Program-made: the position numbers and the translations under genes
In this document: in pieces, positions 17,678 through 26,441 of the stretch
Position numbering within the stretch: the first letter of the stretch is position 1
Layout: every line of letters begins with the position of its first letter
The notes under the pieces: model-generated
The model's input: only the letters and a program-made list of their open reading frames with translations
Told to the model about the DNA's origin: nothing
Database searches by the model: none
NCBI GenBank assembly: GCA_012798135.1
Contig: JAAZNU010000002.1
Location: forward strand, 130,658-194,657
DNA length: 64,000 nt
From: Veillonellaceae bacterium
GTDB lineage: Bacteria > Bacillota_C > Negativicutes > UBA1444
Direction of reading: 5' to 3'

Positions 17678-19194
17678 TCGGACGATGAATCCGCATGTGC
17701 GGTGTGAGGACGGTGGAGACCGAGCAGGGCAATTTCGTCGCTTTTGGGATTGGCCATGGCGGATTTTTCCGGTGCCGTTCCCGCAAAATTATCCACCAGT
17801 CGGGTGGTAACCCGATAATCGGTCAATACACCGGGCCCGCCGACGCAACCGCCCGTGCAGGCCATGCCTTCAAAGAAGTTGGCGGAACGCTTGCCCGCGT
17901 CGATTTCTTGCAAACACTTTTTACAGTTTCCCAATCCTTCGCAACGTTCCGCCTGGACCGCAACCGCTGGCGCCAGCCGTCCCATTACGTTTTCGACCGC
18001 CTGGAGGACGCCGCCGGCCCGGGCGAAGATGTTACCGTCTTTCGAGGCGGCGGAAGCGAATTCACCCGCTTCCATTTCGGTGACATTGATGCCGGCGCCG
18101 ACAATCAGCGCCGCCAACTCTTCAAATGTCAGCACATAATCGACATACTCGGGGTATTTCTGAGCCTCGCTTTTTTTGGCAATGCACGGACCAACGAATA
18201 CAACGATCCCTTCGGGATCGTTTTTCTTTATGTCCATGGCAGCGGCAATCATCGGCGAAACCAGGGAAGAAATGTTTTGTGCCAGTGTTGGCAGGTGTTT
18301 TTCCACCATGCCGACAAAGGCCGGACAACAGGAAGTGGTCATGAAGCTGCCGGGTTTCTGGCTGCGTTCGGCGAATTCGCGGGCCTCTTCTACAGCAACA
18401 GCATCGGCGCCCACCGATACTTCCAGTGATTCGTGAAACCCAACTTTTTTCAAGGCGGCGAAAACCTGGCCGGGGCGGATCTGAACGCCAAATTGACCGA
18501 TAAAGGCGGGCGCCAGGAGGGCATAGACCCGTTGTTGCGCTTTGATGCGCTGAATGATTTGAACAATCATCGAGCGGTCGGAAATGGCGCCGAAGGGGCA
18601 GGCAATTTTACAGGCGCCGCAGGCAACGCACTTTTCATAATCGATGACGGCCTTCCGGGCCTTGTCGGCGGCGATAGCGCCCAATTCACAGGCGCGTTCG
18701 CACGGCCGGGAAATTTCGATAATCGCGCCGTAAGGGCACGAGCGTTTGCAAAGTCCGCATTCCACGCATTTCGTCTTATCGATGAACGAACGGTTGGCTA
18801 CCACGGAAATGGCTTTTCTGGGACAACTGGCGATGCAACTGTGGGCCAAACAGTTCCGGCATGCGTCGGTCACAATGAAACGATCCAACGGGCATTGGTC
18901 GCAGGCAACCGGCAATACCTGAATAATGGGCGTATCGGCGATAACACCCGACAAAGCGGCACTGGCGGCTTCGGTCATACTGACGTTCATCGGCTGGCTA
19001 AGCGCGGATTTGATCCGGTCCTGCAAAACGGCCCTTTCCTTATGGACGCAGCAACGATAACGCGGGCCATCCTCGGTGACGACCGAATGCAGTATATTGG
19101 CCACATCCGTTTCTAAACGGTTTTCAAATGTCATTTGCGCAAGTTCAGTCAACACTTTTCGGCGGATCTTGGTAATTTCGTTAATTTCCGGCAC
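17674..19194 (-). CDS. [FeFe] hydrogenase, group B-like
   Basis: This 506-residue protein has a Cys-rich N-terminal half, then a full H-cluster domain. Ferredoxin-type motifs are seen at CVECGLCKRSCPYGAI and CVACGACKIACPFGAI, plus further Cys clusters (CRNCLAHSCIASCP, CERACELGAI). The H-cluster loops are TTSCCPAF (L1), GPCIAKKSEA (L2) and EGMACTGGCVGGPG (L3), with all four cluster Cys. The L1 and L3 variants (Phe for Trp, GGPG ending) fit group B rather than prototypical group A enzymes. Catalysis is likely but the direction is unknown. It is last in a five-gene operon and overlaps the ferredoxin-like gene by 14 nt. Maturases HydEFG are not in the window. Confidence 0.9.
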   Translation of the reverse strand: MPEINEITKIRRKVLTELAQMTFENRLETDVANILHSVVTEDGPRYRCCVHKERAVLQDRIKSALSQPMNVSMTEAASAALSGVIADTPIIQVLPVACDQCPLDRFIVTDACRNCLAHSCIASCPRKAISVVANRSFIDKTKCVECGLCKRSCPYGAIIEISRPCERACELGAIAADKARKAVIDYEKCVACGACKIACPFGAISDRSMIVQIIQRIKAQQRVYALLAPAFIGQFGVQIRPGQVFAALKKVGFHESLEVSVGADAVAVEEAREFAERSQKPGSFMTTSCCPAFVGMVEKHLPTLAQNISSLVSPMIAAAMDIKKNDPEGIVVFVGPCIAKKSEAQKYPEYVDYVLTFEELAALIVGAGINVTEMEAGEFASAASKDGNIFARAGGVLQAVENVMGRLAPAVAVQAERCEGLGNCKKCLQEIDAGKRSANFFEGMACTGGCVGGPGVLTDYRVTTRLVDNFAGTAPEKSAMANPKSDEIALLGLHRPHTAHADSSSD

Positions 19195-19444
19195 TGTTCG
19201 CTGTTCCCTCCAATTGTTCTATACTGGCCTGCAAAACTTCCAGCAGGCTGTCCGGAGTCGCATTTTCCAGTAATACGCCATTGATCCGGACGTTGGGGCC
19301 TTTCCCGCAATTTTTGAAACAAGTGACGCCCTTGATTTCCAGTTGCCGACGTTGTTCTGGCGGCAGTGAATCCAGAACGTCCATCAGTTCCTGCGTTCCC
19401 ATGAGGTGGCAGGAAGTGCCCATACAGAGTTCTACAGTCACCAT
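19181..19444 (-). CDS. Thioredoxin-like [2Fe-2S] ferredoxin (NuoE/HydC-like)
   Basis: This 87-residue protein has the four-Cys pattern of thioredoxin-fold [2Fe-2S] proteins: C-x4-C near the start (CMGTSCHLMG) and C-x3-C later (CFKNCGKGPNV). It corresponds to the C-terminal part of NuoE. It probably carries electrons to or from the [FeFe] protein whose gene overlaps it by 14 nt. A paralogue opens the same operon at 22.6 kb. Confidence 0.85.
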   Translation of the reverse strand: MVTVELCMGTSCHLMGTQELMDVLDSLPPEQRRQLEIKGVTCFKNCGKGPNVRINGVLLENATPDSLLEVLQASIEQLEGTANSAGN

Positions 19445-19483
19445 GGGGAATTGATCACTCCTTCGGTCTTTGGTTTTTATCTG

Positions 19484-20632
19484 TCATACCCATTCAATAT
19501 GGACAATTTTGCCGAGGGCTTCCAGCTGAGACCGTAGTCGTGCCAATACTTGCATTTTAATATTCATGGCCGCTGGCAGCAACGGATTTTGATGAGCCGG
19601 ATTGACCGCTCCGCCGGCCCAGATGAAAATATGGTCCCCACCCAACAACATGCGGGCGGCCAAGGAGGCGCCATCCCGTCGGTTCGATCGCTTCAGGTCG
19701 GCTGGCGAGTGCAATCTGTCCGCAGCGGCATTTAGCGTCAATACGCCTTCCGTTACCAGGTCGATTCCTTCCAGATGGGCAATCGGCGGAATGGCCGGGT
19801 CATCGTACTCCAAAGATACTTTGAGTGGCTTGCCGATGATGCGGCTGACCAAAGTGGCCGTTGTACCACCGGATACGATTTTCTGGCCGGGCGCGGCCAA
19901 AAAACTTTGCACGACATCCGCATCACGTTCCGGTGACGCCGGCGGACCCATCATCAGATTGATCCGGCGGGGACTGCGAATTTTGATGGCCACGACAGTG
20001 GTATCGTCGCCGGGTTGGCCCAGATAATAGCCTTCGCAGCAATTGATCAGGGAAGAACATAAATCAACCGTATCCTTGGCTTTGTTGACATCTTCCGCAA
20101 ATCGGGCGGCTGCTCCCTGCCAGCCCAGTCCTAACGGCAACAGACCGCCGATTCCGGCATGAATGACGCCGTCGCTGACGAGTAGAAGCCAGTCGTTTTC
20201 CATTAATTCGAACTGCCCGGCCAAGACGGTTTTGCCGCCGATGGTTCGCGGTTGCGCAGGAAATGGCATCACATGGCCAACGCGGGATAACAAAGTACGG
20301 GGGCTGTCGAACTCGACCAGCGTGGCATTGCCGTCATAGGCAATCCGCAAAATTTGCAATGTGGAGTAAGCGATTTTTCGTTCCCGGCACACCGGCAAGG
20401 TCTGGGCGATGGTTTCCACGACGTCATCCAGATTGGCGCCGCGCGCCAGCATGGAGGAGGCGATTTTTGTCGTAAGCGTGGCCAAAATATTGGCCTTGAC
20501 CCCGCTGCCGAGCCCGTCGGATACGACAACAATCACTGAGTCGGTTGTGCGGGTGATTTGAACGTTGTCGCCGCAAAGCTCTTCGCCGTTTTTACAGAGC
20601 TGGGCTATACTTACTTCGGCATGCAGCGTCAT
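19484..20632 (-). CDS. SpoIIE-type PP2C serine phosphatase
   Basis: This 382-residue soluble protein has PP2C metal-binding Asp motifs: VVVSDGLGSG near residue 37, LLVSDGV near 150, and PGDDTTVVAIK near 205. A C-terminal region of about 150 residues is of unknown fold. SpoIIE-type phosphatases dephosphorylate STAS-family anti-sigma antagonists or other Ser/Thr targets. Its start overlaps the stop of the PAS-hydrogenase gene by 4 nt (ATGA), the arrangement known for group C sensory [FeFe] hydrogenases, where a phosphatase or kinase relays the hydrogen signal. A STAS protein is encoded at 40.6 kb but a link is only speculation. Confidence 0.85.
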   Translation of the reverse strand: MTLHAEVSIAQLCKNGEELCGDNVQITRTTDSVIVVVSDGLGSGVKANILATLTTKIASSMLARGANLDDVVETIAQTLPVCRERKIAYSTLQILRIAYDGNATLVEFDSPRTLLSRVGHVMPFPAQPRTIGGKTVLAGQFELMENDWLLLVSDGVIHAGIGGLLPLGLGWQGAAARFAEDVNKAKDTVDLCSSLINCCEGYYLGQPGDDTTVVAIKIRSPRRINLMMGPPASPERDADVVQSFLAAPGQKIVSGGTTATLVSRIIGKPLKVSLEYDDPAIPPIAHLEGIDLVTEGVLTLNAAADRLHSPADLKRSNRRDGASLAARMLLGGDHIFIWAGGAVNPAHQNPLLPAAMNIKMQVLARLRSQLEALGKIVHIEWV

Positions 20633-22341
20633 TTCCGCGTGTCCCGTTCTTTCAGCAACCCTACCAGATCCAACAGTGCGGCCTTGGTTTCACCGGTAGT
20701 CTCGCCAAGCAAGCCGGCGATTTCCTGGGCGACATGCATTTGCCGGTTGATAATTTCAGCGGCTTTGTCGATAGTTTCCATTTTAACCTTTTGCAATTCC
20801 TGATCTTGTTTTTCCCGTTCACTGATGTCCGTGATAATCAATATGACCATTTTGTGTTCTCGAACCGGCAGAATCATTTGCTCGGTGATCAGGGAACGTT
20901 CCGGGTATTCGACCCGTCGGGCCACCAGCTTTTGCTGGGTCTCGACCGCATACAGCAAATCGGAACAGTCCATAATCCGGGCCAAACTGGTCCCTTTCAC
21001 CAAATCGACCTGATGGCCGAACATTTTTTCCGAGGCCGGATTGAATTCCTGAATGAGCATGTTCTCGTCAACCACGATAATGGCGTTGAGCGAATTGTCG
21101 ATGACCATATTGGAAAAGGATTCGGCGCGGGATTTCATATAAGGAATGCACATGTCAACTTCCGCCAGCCCTTGCCAGACTGCGACGGCTTTTTCCCGGC
21201 AGGAACTATAGCCGCATGCACCACAGTTTTTTTCGTCGGCCTTGGTGAATTTGCCGGTTTTGGCAAGAATTTCGCGAATCTCGATCTCCGTGGGTTCAAG
21301 GGAAATAACCGGTTCCGCAGCGTGATGCCGGTCGAATGCCGACGAATCCAGCGCAAAATCCAGGTGGGCACACTGGGACTGACGGGCAAAATGGACCACC
21401 CTGGCTCGTTTTACCGGTGTCCCGCTCTGCAGGGGAATTCCGGGTCCGCCGATACAGCCTCCGTCACAGGCGAGGGCTTCCACGAACCGGGGAGAGATCT
21501 CCCAATTACTCAGGCATTCAAAGACATCCATGCAGTTTTGGAGGCCATGGACGGTGATAACGTTCGTATCCGTTTCATCATGCTCGGTGAAACTTTTCAA
21601 GATTCCGCCGGTGATGGGAAAGAAACGGGAAAGTCCAGGGGTATCCAAAGCAACGTTGTCTTCGGGAATAATACCGTTGGAATAGAGCGGAGTTTCGGAC
21701 AGCCATTGTTGGAGATGGTCAAAAGTCAGGACGGCATCAATCGCGCCGGCAAGATCGGCGTCGCGTCCTTCGGCAATTTTGGCGATGCAGGGGCCGATGA
21801 AAACGACAAAGGTATCCGAACCCATTTTTTCTTTCAAAATGCGGCCGTGGGCGATCATGGGCGAAACGACCGGCGCCAGATTGCCGGTCAGATTCGGGTA
21901 ATATTTTTCCACCAACCGGGTGACTACCGGACAGCAACAGGAAATCACCGGATAATCGGCGGTTTCCAGCAGTGATGCATAGACTTTGGAAACAGCGGCG
22001 GCGCCAACGGCGGTTTCCTCAACAGCCTTGGCACCCATTGCTTTCAGCAAGGTTCGGAGTTGGCCGAATGACAAATCTTTAAAGGCGGCGACAAATGATG
22101 GTGCAATGCTGAATACTACTTTCCGTCCGTCGGCTAAGGCCTGCTTGACAATTTCCAGCTGATTCTCGACTTTTTTGGCCTGTTGCGGACATTCGACCAC
22201 ACACTTTCCGCACAGGATGCACTTGTCCAGAACGACGCTGGCGTGCCCGCTATCAATGCCGATTGCTTTAACCGGACAGGAGCGGACACAGCGATGACAA
22301 TCCTGACAATTTACCTTTTGGGTGGTGATGACCTGCTTCAT
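20629..22341 (-). CDS. hydS: Sensory-type (group C) [FeFe] hydrogenase with Fe-S and PAS domains
   Basis: Order in 570 residues: two 4Fe-4S ferredoxin motifs (CQDCHRCVRSCP, CILCGKCVVECP), H-cluster domain (about 70-345), a four-Cys Fe-S domain (CGACGYSSC then C about 20 residues on), a PAS domain (about 400-500) and a C-terminal helix. H-cluster loops are ISCCCPVV, GPCIAKIAEG and ALACDGGCIGGPG, so the cluster Cys are kept while neighbouring residues differ from catalytic group A. This domain layout is that of group C hydrogenases proposed to sense H2 and pass the signal through PAS. It overlaps the upstream small ferredoxin gene and the downstream phosphatase by 4 nt each. Confidence 0.9.
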   Translation of the reverse strand: MKQVITTQKVNCQDCHRCVRSCPVKAIGIDSGHASVVLDKCILCGKCVVECPQQAKKVENQLEIVKQALADGRKVVFSIAPSFVAAFKDLSFGQLRTLLKAMGAKAVEETAVGAAAVSKVYASLLETADYPVISCCCPVVTRLVEKYYPNLTGNLAPVVSPMIAHGRILKEKMGSDTFVVFIGPCIAKIAEGRDADLAGAIDAVLTFDHLQQWLSETPLYSNGIIPEDNVALDTPGLSRFFPITGGILKSFTEHDETDTNVITVHGLQNCMDVFECLSNWEISPRFVEALACDGGCIGGPGIPLQSGTPVKRARVVHFARQSQCAHLDFALDSSAFDRHHAAEPVISLEPTEIEIREILAKTGKFTKADEKNCGACGYSSCREKAVAVWQGLAEVDMCIPYMKSRAESFSNMVIDNSLNAIIVVDENMLIQEFNPASEKMFGHQVDLVKGTSLARIMDCSDLLYAVETQQKLVARRVEYPERSLITEQMILPVREHKMVILIITDISEREKQDQELQKVKMETIDKAAEIINRQMHVAQEIAGLLGETTGETKAALLDLVGLLKERDTRK

Positions 22342-22589
22342 TTCCGGTCTCCGTTCAGCACATATTTTGTGAACAGCTCAAAGACTTGGTCCTTGGTCAC
22401 GTTCGTTAAAATCAGATCGTTGATTTGCACGACAACGCCTTCCGTACAGCGCCCCTGACAAAAGTTGCCGGCCATTTGTACTTTGGCCTGCGCCTGATAG
22501 CGATCGATCAGGGCGAGAAAAGCATCCAGCACCGCATTGGCTCCCTTCAGATGGCACGCACTGCCTAAGCAGACTGAAATTGTTATCAT
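22338..22589 (-). CDS. Thioredoxin-like [2Fe-2S] ferredoxin (first gene of hydrogenase operon)
   Basis: This 83-residue protein has C-x4-C at the start (CLGSACHLKG) and C-x3-C later (CQGRCTEGV), the [2Fe-2S] thioredoxin-fold pattern of NuoE-like subunits. It has a clear GAGGTGA site before ATG and overlaps hydS by 4 nt (ATGA). It likely supplies electrons to, or takes them from, the sensory hydrogenase. Confidence 0.85.
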   Translation of the reverse strand: MITISVCLGSACHLKGANAVLDAFLALIDRYQAQAKVQMAGNFCQGRCTEGVVVQINDLILTNVTKDQVFELFTKYVLNGDRK

Positions 22590-22608
22590 CCGTTGTCACC
22601 TCGACATA

Positions 22609-22626
22609 CTGTGAAAAGTTTCACTA
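22609..22626. promoter_or_regulatory. Putative Rex operator upstream of hydrogenase operon
   Basis: CTGTGAAAAGTTTCACTA fits the Rex consensus TTGTGA-N6-TCACAA at 10 of 12 positions and is a perfect 6+6 dyad (GTGAAA/TTTCAC). It sits 20-37 bp before the first start codon, close to the predicted transcription start. A weaker box (22650-22667, 8 of 12) lies 41 bp away over the -35 element. Rex is the NADH/NAD+ sensor that represses hydrogenase and fermentation genes in Firmicutes. Confidence 0.5.
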
Positions 22627-22638
22627 TCAATACCAACT

Positions 22639-22667
22639 ATTTTACCCGATGCAGAAACTTTTCGCAA
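22639..22667 (-). promoter_or_regulatory. Sigma-70-type promoter of hydrogenase operon
   Basis: On the minus strand, TTGCGA (22667-22662), a 17-bp spacer, and TAAAAT (22644-22639). The predicted start is about 7 nt downstream, near the Rex-like dyad. Confidence 0.5.
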
Positions 22668-22888
22668 CCGACCGTCATTTGGGGCAGGATTTTTTCATTA
22701 TGCAGCCAATATATTAATGATTAAAGAACACGCAACACGCGCGATCTGTCAATAAATGCCGCGCACGCACAGCGTGGCATAGATTCGTTTCTGTTCGGCT
22801 TTAGGTCTTTCGGAACAGTATGCGGCGAAGTAAAGATTAGTTGAAAAGACGGGATTCGTTTTCAGTCCGACATGATGGAGGAGTCAAT

Positions 22889-24928
22889 TTGTTTCCATAT
22901 TATCTGGCTTTGGCTATTTTGGCGCCGATCACGTTCGCCCTGTATTTCCGGGTGAGCGGAAACAGCCGGCTGCGTCGGTCCGCTGTTTTTTTTGTGTGCG
23001 CGGTTACCCTTTTGTGCGCGGGTTGGCCGGTTGCGATTGGCAAGGCTAGTTACCGGCCCGGCGCGGATGCTTCGCTGCTGCTGCACTATATCTTTGTCGG
23101 CGGGAATGTGGCGACTGTTTTGGGAATCGGTTATGCCGCCCGGCGATGGCGGGACTGGGTGTTGGCGGGTATCGGGCTGGGGCAGGCGGCGACGTTGGCT
23201 TGGCTTTTGTATGGTTCAGGCGCTTCAAACCTTGTTGGCGGCTTTGCGCTTGATCATTTGTCCGGACTGTTGCTGCTTTTAACGAATGCTGTCGGCGCTA
23301 TGACGCTCCTGTTTGCGGCTGATACCGAAGAATTGCCGGGCCGGCGACGTGTCGTCGGCAAGCGCGGACTGCCGCAGCTTTGGGTCATGGGGTTGTTGTT
23401 GTTGAGCGCTGTGCAGGGAATCCTGCTGTCCGACCAACTGTTCTGGCTGTTGCTTTTTATGCAACTCGCCGTTCTAAGCGCTACGGGATTGATCGCTGCT
23501 GGCGGATCCAATCAGGCATTGCGCCGGGCTCGTGATTTTTTGCGAATTTCGTCGTTGGCTAATTTGGGTGTGTTGGCCGGAATCACCTTGCTGCCGGCGC
23601 CCGCCCGATCCCTGCCGGTTACCGATTTGTTGCTTTTTTCGGACGCGGCGATCCTGTTGCCGGCATTGACATGCGTGGTAACGGCGGGAATGATTTTTAC
23701 GGGGCAGCTGCCTTTCCAGAACATTTTCCTGCGGTCGCTGTCGGCGTCTTTCCCCGTGGCCGCTCTGCTGCAAACCTGTACGCTGGTTGTTGCCGGCTGC
23801 TATTTACTTTTACGCTTCTCACCATTGTTCATAAATACCTGGCTCGGAAATATTGCAGCAGTTGCCGGCGCTTTTTCGTTTTCAGGAGCCGCGCTTCTGG
23901 CCGCGCTGCAACGCCGGCAAGACCGCGCACTCACTTTTGCCACCGTTTCCAGCATGGGCCTGGTTCTGACGTTGGCTTGTTTTCCACAGTTGCCGGCAAT
24001 TTATGCCGCACTGCTGTTGGTGGTTTGGCATGGCTTGGCCAAGGCGCTGTTGCTGCTGGACCTTGGCGAAAACTCTTCGGGACCATTAGGGTTGGTTACG
24101 TTGATGGCCGCTTTTTCCCTGATGTTGCCGCCATTCGGGGCGCCGCTTGCCCAAGGTGCCGCCTTGGCGGCGGCGGGGCGAAATCCGGCGACCACGGCGT
24201 TGCTTATCGCCGGAATCGTGTTTTCGTTGATTGCTTGGAGCCGTTATATTCTTTCGTGGCGACTTTTGGATTCATCCACCTTTTTTACGACAAAAGCGAG
24301 CCGACGCAAGGTGCTGGTCCAGGGGTTCCTGGCGGTTGGCGTATGGGCTTCTTCTTTGTTCAGCATCCCGTTGGCCAATTATTTTGGCGTACCGGCTTTG
24401 CAAGAAAATTTCAGCCGATTTGACGATGTGGCTCAAGGCAGCGCCAGTGTTTTTTCGCTTCAAGATTTTGCCGGCGTAAATCCGTTGATGGTATTTGCAG
24501 CAATAGCTGGACTATTCGTTTTAAGCTGGGGGTCAATAAAAATGCTGACGGCCCGAAGTTCTGTAAAGACGTTGCCGTTGCCGGAGCCCGTTGATGAATC
24601 GGCCGGGCAGTCGGACCTTACGGAGACAATGATTGACGAAGAAGCGCCGGCGGCCGACGAGGGCCAGGCGATGCTTCTGGCTGAAGCTGCGGCGACGACA
24701 GCAAATGAGTCGGTAGCGGGTACGGAAACGGAACCTATGGACGAGCTGATCCAACAATCGGAACCGCAGCCGGAGGCTTCGGCGGAAACCTTGGCGAATG
24801 GCGAGGCGGCGACAATCGCCTGGGGAGCCGTATTTCGTCGCTTCCCGGACGAACGGCGAATCGAACGTTATGCGACGATGATTGCCGGAGCGCTCATCGT
24901 CCTGATGTTTGAGGTGATCAATCGATGA
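22889..24928 (+). CDS. Complex-I-like antiporter subunit (NuoL/HyfB type), degenerate
   Basis: The protein has about 679 residues with some 14 membrane spans. Similarity to NuoL/HyfB is clear at GQLPFQNIFLRSL, PVAALLQTCTLVVAGCYLLL and HGLAKALLLL. However, the usual channel residues are changed: the TM5 Glu (FWELxxLSSYLL) aligns with Gln in LLFMQLAVLSATGL, the TM7 Lys (TKSAQ) is lost, and the His of SALLH is Gln. The TM12 Lys in HGLAKALL is kept. An acidic, Ala-rich region of about 110 residues precedes a last helix. TTG at 22889 with GGAGGAG is preferred over the upstream TTG at 22841. It is divergent from the hydrogenase operon and overlaps the next gene by 4 nt. Confidence 0.75.
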   Translation: MFPYYLALAILAPITFALYFRVSGNSRLRRSAVFFVCAVTLLCAGWPVAIGKASYRPGADASLLLHYIFVGGNVATVLGIGYAARRWRDWVLAGIGLGQAATLAWLLYGSGASNLVGGFALDHLSGLLLLLTNAVGAMTLLFAADTEELPGRRRVVGKRGLPQLWVMGLLLLSAVQGILLSDQLFWLLLFMQLAVLSATGLIAAGGSNQALRRARDFLRISSLANLGVLAGITLLPAPARSLPVTDLLLFSDAAILLPALTCVVTAGMIFTGQLPFQNIFLRSLSASFPVAALLQTCTLVVAGCYLLLRFSPLFINTWLGNIAAVAGAFSFSGAALLAALQRRQDRALTFATVSSMGLVLTLACFPQLPAIYAALLLVVWHGLAKALLLLDLGENSSGPLGLVTLMAAFSLMLPPFGAPLAQGAALAAAGRNPATTALLIAGIVFSLIAWSRYILSWRLLDSSTFFTTKASRRKVLVQGFLAVGVWASSLFSIPLANYFGVPALQENFSRFDDVAQGSASVFSLQDFAGVNPLMVFAAIAGLFVLSWGSIKMLTARSSVKTLPLPEPVDESAGQSDLTETMIDEEAPAADEGQAMLLAEAAATTANESVAGTETEPMDELIQQSEPQPEASAETLANGEAATIAWGAVFRRFPDERRIERYATMIAGALIVLMFEVINR

Positions 24929-25722
24929 ATACAGTATTGATTGTGCTGGCCTGCCTGTTTGCGCCTCCCGTGCTGGGCGGTTTGACGGCGGGCTCAATGA
25001 ATTATTGCCAGGCAAAAAAGGAAGGACGGCAACTCCCGTCCTTGTTTCAGACCTTTTCGACTTTTATGTCCAAGTTGCGGCAACCGGCGGCCGGACAGCG
25101 GTCGCTCCAATGGGCCTTGCTGTCATTGTCCTTTCAGATCGCCGCAATCGTTTTGCTGGGACTGCAAAAAACTTTGCCGCCGGTCCTGTTGCTGTATACC
25201 GCCGGGGCTTGGGTGCTGTTGTTTGCGACGTCGTTTCGGCCGGTTTCTATCAGCGGGCCGGATTTGACCCACGCTGTTCGTTCGCTGTTGACTCTGCAGC
25301 CCTTACTGTTTTTGGTTATGGCAGGACTGTACTTCGTCACGGGCGGTTTTTCCCTGCAGATATTACCGGAGATTCCAAGGGTTCTGGGCATTGACCTGCC
25401 GTTGCTGTGGTTGATTTTGCCGGTAGTTGAATATGAAACCCGACAAACCATGACAGCTTATTTTCCGGCTGACGGACCGTTGGCATCCGTTATGGCATTG
25501 ACGCAATGCTATGCCAGCGGGAGCGTGCTGCTGCTGGCGGGCTTTTTTTGGACCCGTAGCGTAGCCGGAGCGATGGCGTGCGCCGTTATTTTGCAGATCT
25601 CCTTGAGTCTGCTCCGGTTCGTTCGAGCTCCGTGGTTGTCAAAACTTGCGGATTATTGGGGCTATGTCTACTTTACCGGTGTGGTGAATCTTTTGTGGGT
25701 TTACATAAAATATTGGCAGTAA
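24925..25722 (+). CDS. Complex-I-like membrane subunit (NuoH/HyfC type)
   Basis: This 265-residue protein has about eight spans. The first segment (APPVLGGLTAGSMNYCQAKK then LPSLFQTFSTFMSKL) matches the NuoH/HycD N-terminal pattern, in which a first helix is followed by a cytoplasmic basic loop and LLQPYRDLLKL. Later LPVVEYETRQTM resembles the Glu-rich loop near the quinone/hydrogenase interface (LLAETGRIP). It overlaps the NuoL-like gene by 4 nt, so the two form a pair. No hydrogenase large or small subunit, nor other Nuo/Ech subunit, is adjacent. The pair may anchor a soluble redox partner at the membrane. Confidence 0.7.
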   Translation: MNTVLIVLACLFAPPVLGGLTAGSMNYCQAKKEGRQLPSLFQTFSTFMSKLRQPAAGQRSLQWALLSLSFQIAAIVLLGLQKTLPPVLLLYTAGAWVLLFATSFRPVSISGPDLTHAVRSLLTLQPLLFLVMAGLYFVTGGFSLQILPEIPRVLGIDLPLLWLILPVVEYETRQTMTAYFPADGPLASVMALTQCYASGSVLLLAGFFWTRSVAGAMACAVILQISLSLLRFVRAPWLSKLADYWGYVYFTGVVNLLWVYIKYWQ

Positions 25723-25726
25723 CGTT

Positions 25727-26281
25727 TCAGTAGCGCGGCCCCGGCGATTGGCGGGGGAAAACATCGTCAAGCCGGTTGAGAAGCTCTTCCGTGGCCTCCA
25801 GCGCTAACGGCAATGGTCCGCTGTAAATCCCCGCAATTTCCCTTGCGGACCGGTCGGCCCTGAAACGGCCAAAGCGGCTGTTCCGTTTGTCGAAATAGGT
25901 AAGCATCAGGGTGACATCGGTTTCTTCGATGATCTCATCCCGCAGATAATAGGTGAAGTTGCGCAGATGGGTAATCTCCAGAACAACGGCCCCGTCGGCA
26001 GCCTTTTCGGCAACCAGCTTTTCCAGAACTGCTTGATCCAGCGGAGTTTTCACGGCCGACGTCAAGATGATTTCATATTTGGGAAACCGAAACTGACTGC
26101 GTAGTTTGTTCAGCAACGCCGTATTCAGGTGGGAATCATTGTAGCCGCTCCGATCCACGATTTCGGGCAGTACGATTTTGACAGAATCGAATGCCTGTGC
26201 GGGAGACGGAGAAAACAGCAACCCGTTGAGGCTGAGTGACAGTACTACGATAAGCAGTAAGCGGTTACAGGTTCCGATCAT
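25727..26281 (-). CDS. Secreted protein of unknown function
   Basis: This 184-residue protein starts at ATG 26281 after AAGGACG; the longer in-frame extension to 26431 lacks a ribosome site. A signal peptide is clear (basic MIGTCNR, a hydrophobic core, then SPAQA before Phe). The mature part begins with KIVLPEIVDRSGYND, contains VILEITHLRNFTYYLRDE-like strands and ends in a Pro-rich tail. The pattern of short strands and helices resembles small periplasmic LPS- or lipoprotein-like proteins, but I do not recognise a family. It ends 4 bp from the stop of the NuoH-like gene, in convergent orientation. Confidence 0.65.
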   Translation of the reverse strand: MIGTCNRLLLIVVLSLSLNGLLFSPSPAQAFDSVKIVLPEIVDRSGYNDSHLNTALLNKLRSQFRFPKYEIILTSAVKTPLDQAVLEKLVAEKAADGAVVLEITHLRNFTYYLRDEIIEETDVTLMLTYFDKRNSRFGRFRADRSAREIAGIYSGPLPLALEATEELLNRLDDVFPRQSPGPRY

Positions 26282-26364
26282 TTTTTCGTCCTTCCTTCCC
26301 AGCGCGAAAGTATTTTTCTGTTCTTTACATTCGCCGGCAATTTTCAAAAAACCTGCCGGAACGT

Positions 26365-26393
26365 TTGACATGGTGCGTGGCCTTTGATAGGAT
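26365..26393 (+). promoter_or_regulatory. Strong sigma-70 promoter of symporter-hutP unit
   Basis: TTGACA (26365-26370), a 17-bp spacer and TAGGAT (26388-26393). Transcription should start near 26400, leaving a leader of about 165 nt before the SSS symporter. Confidence 0.75.
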
Positions 26394-26441
26394 GGAACAT
26401 GTAGAAGGGTAGATCTTACAGATGATTTCAAGGAAAGCAGG

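Noticed and set aside
20734..21975. 413-codon plus-strand open frame opposite the PAS-hydrogenase gene
   Set aside because: It has no family features and no ribosome site, and it lies wholly within a strongly supported minus-strand gene. It is a by-product of codon bias.
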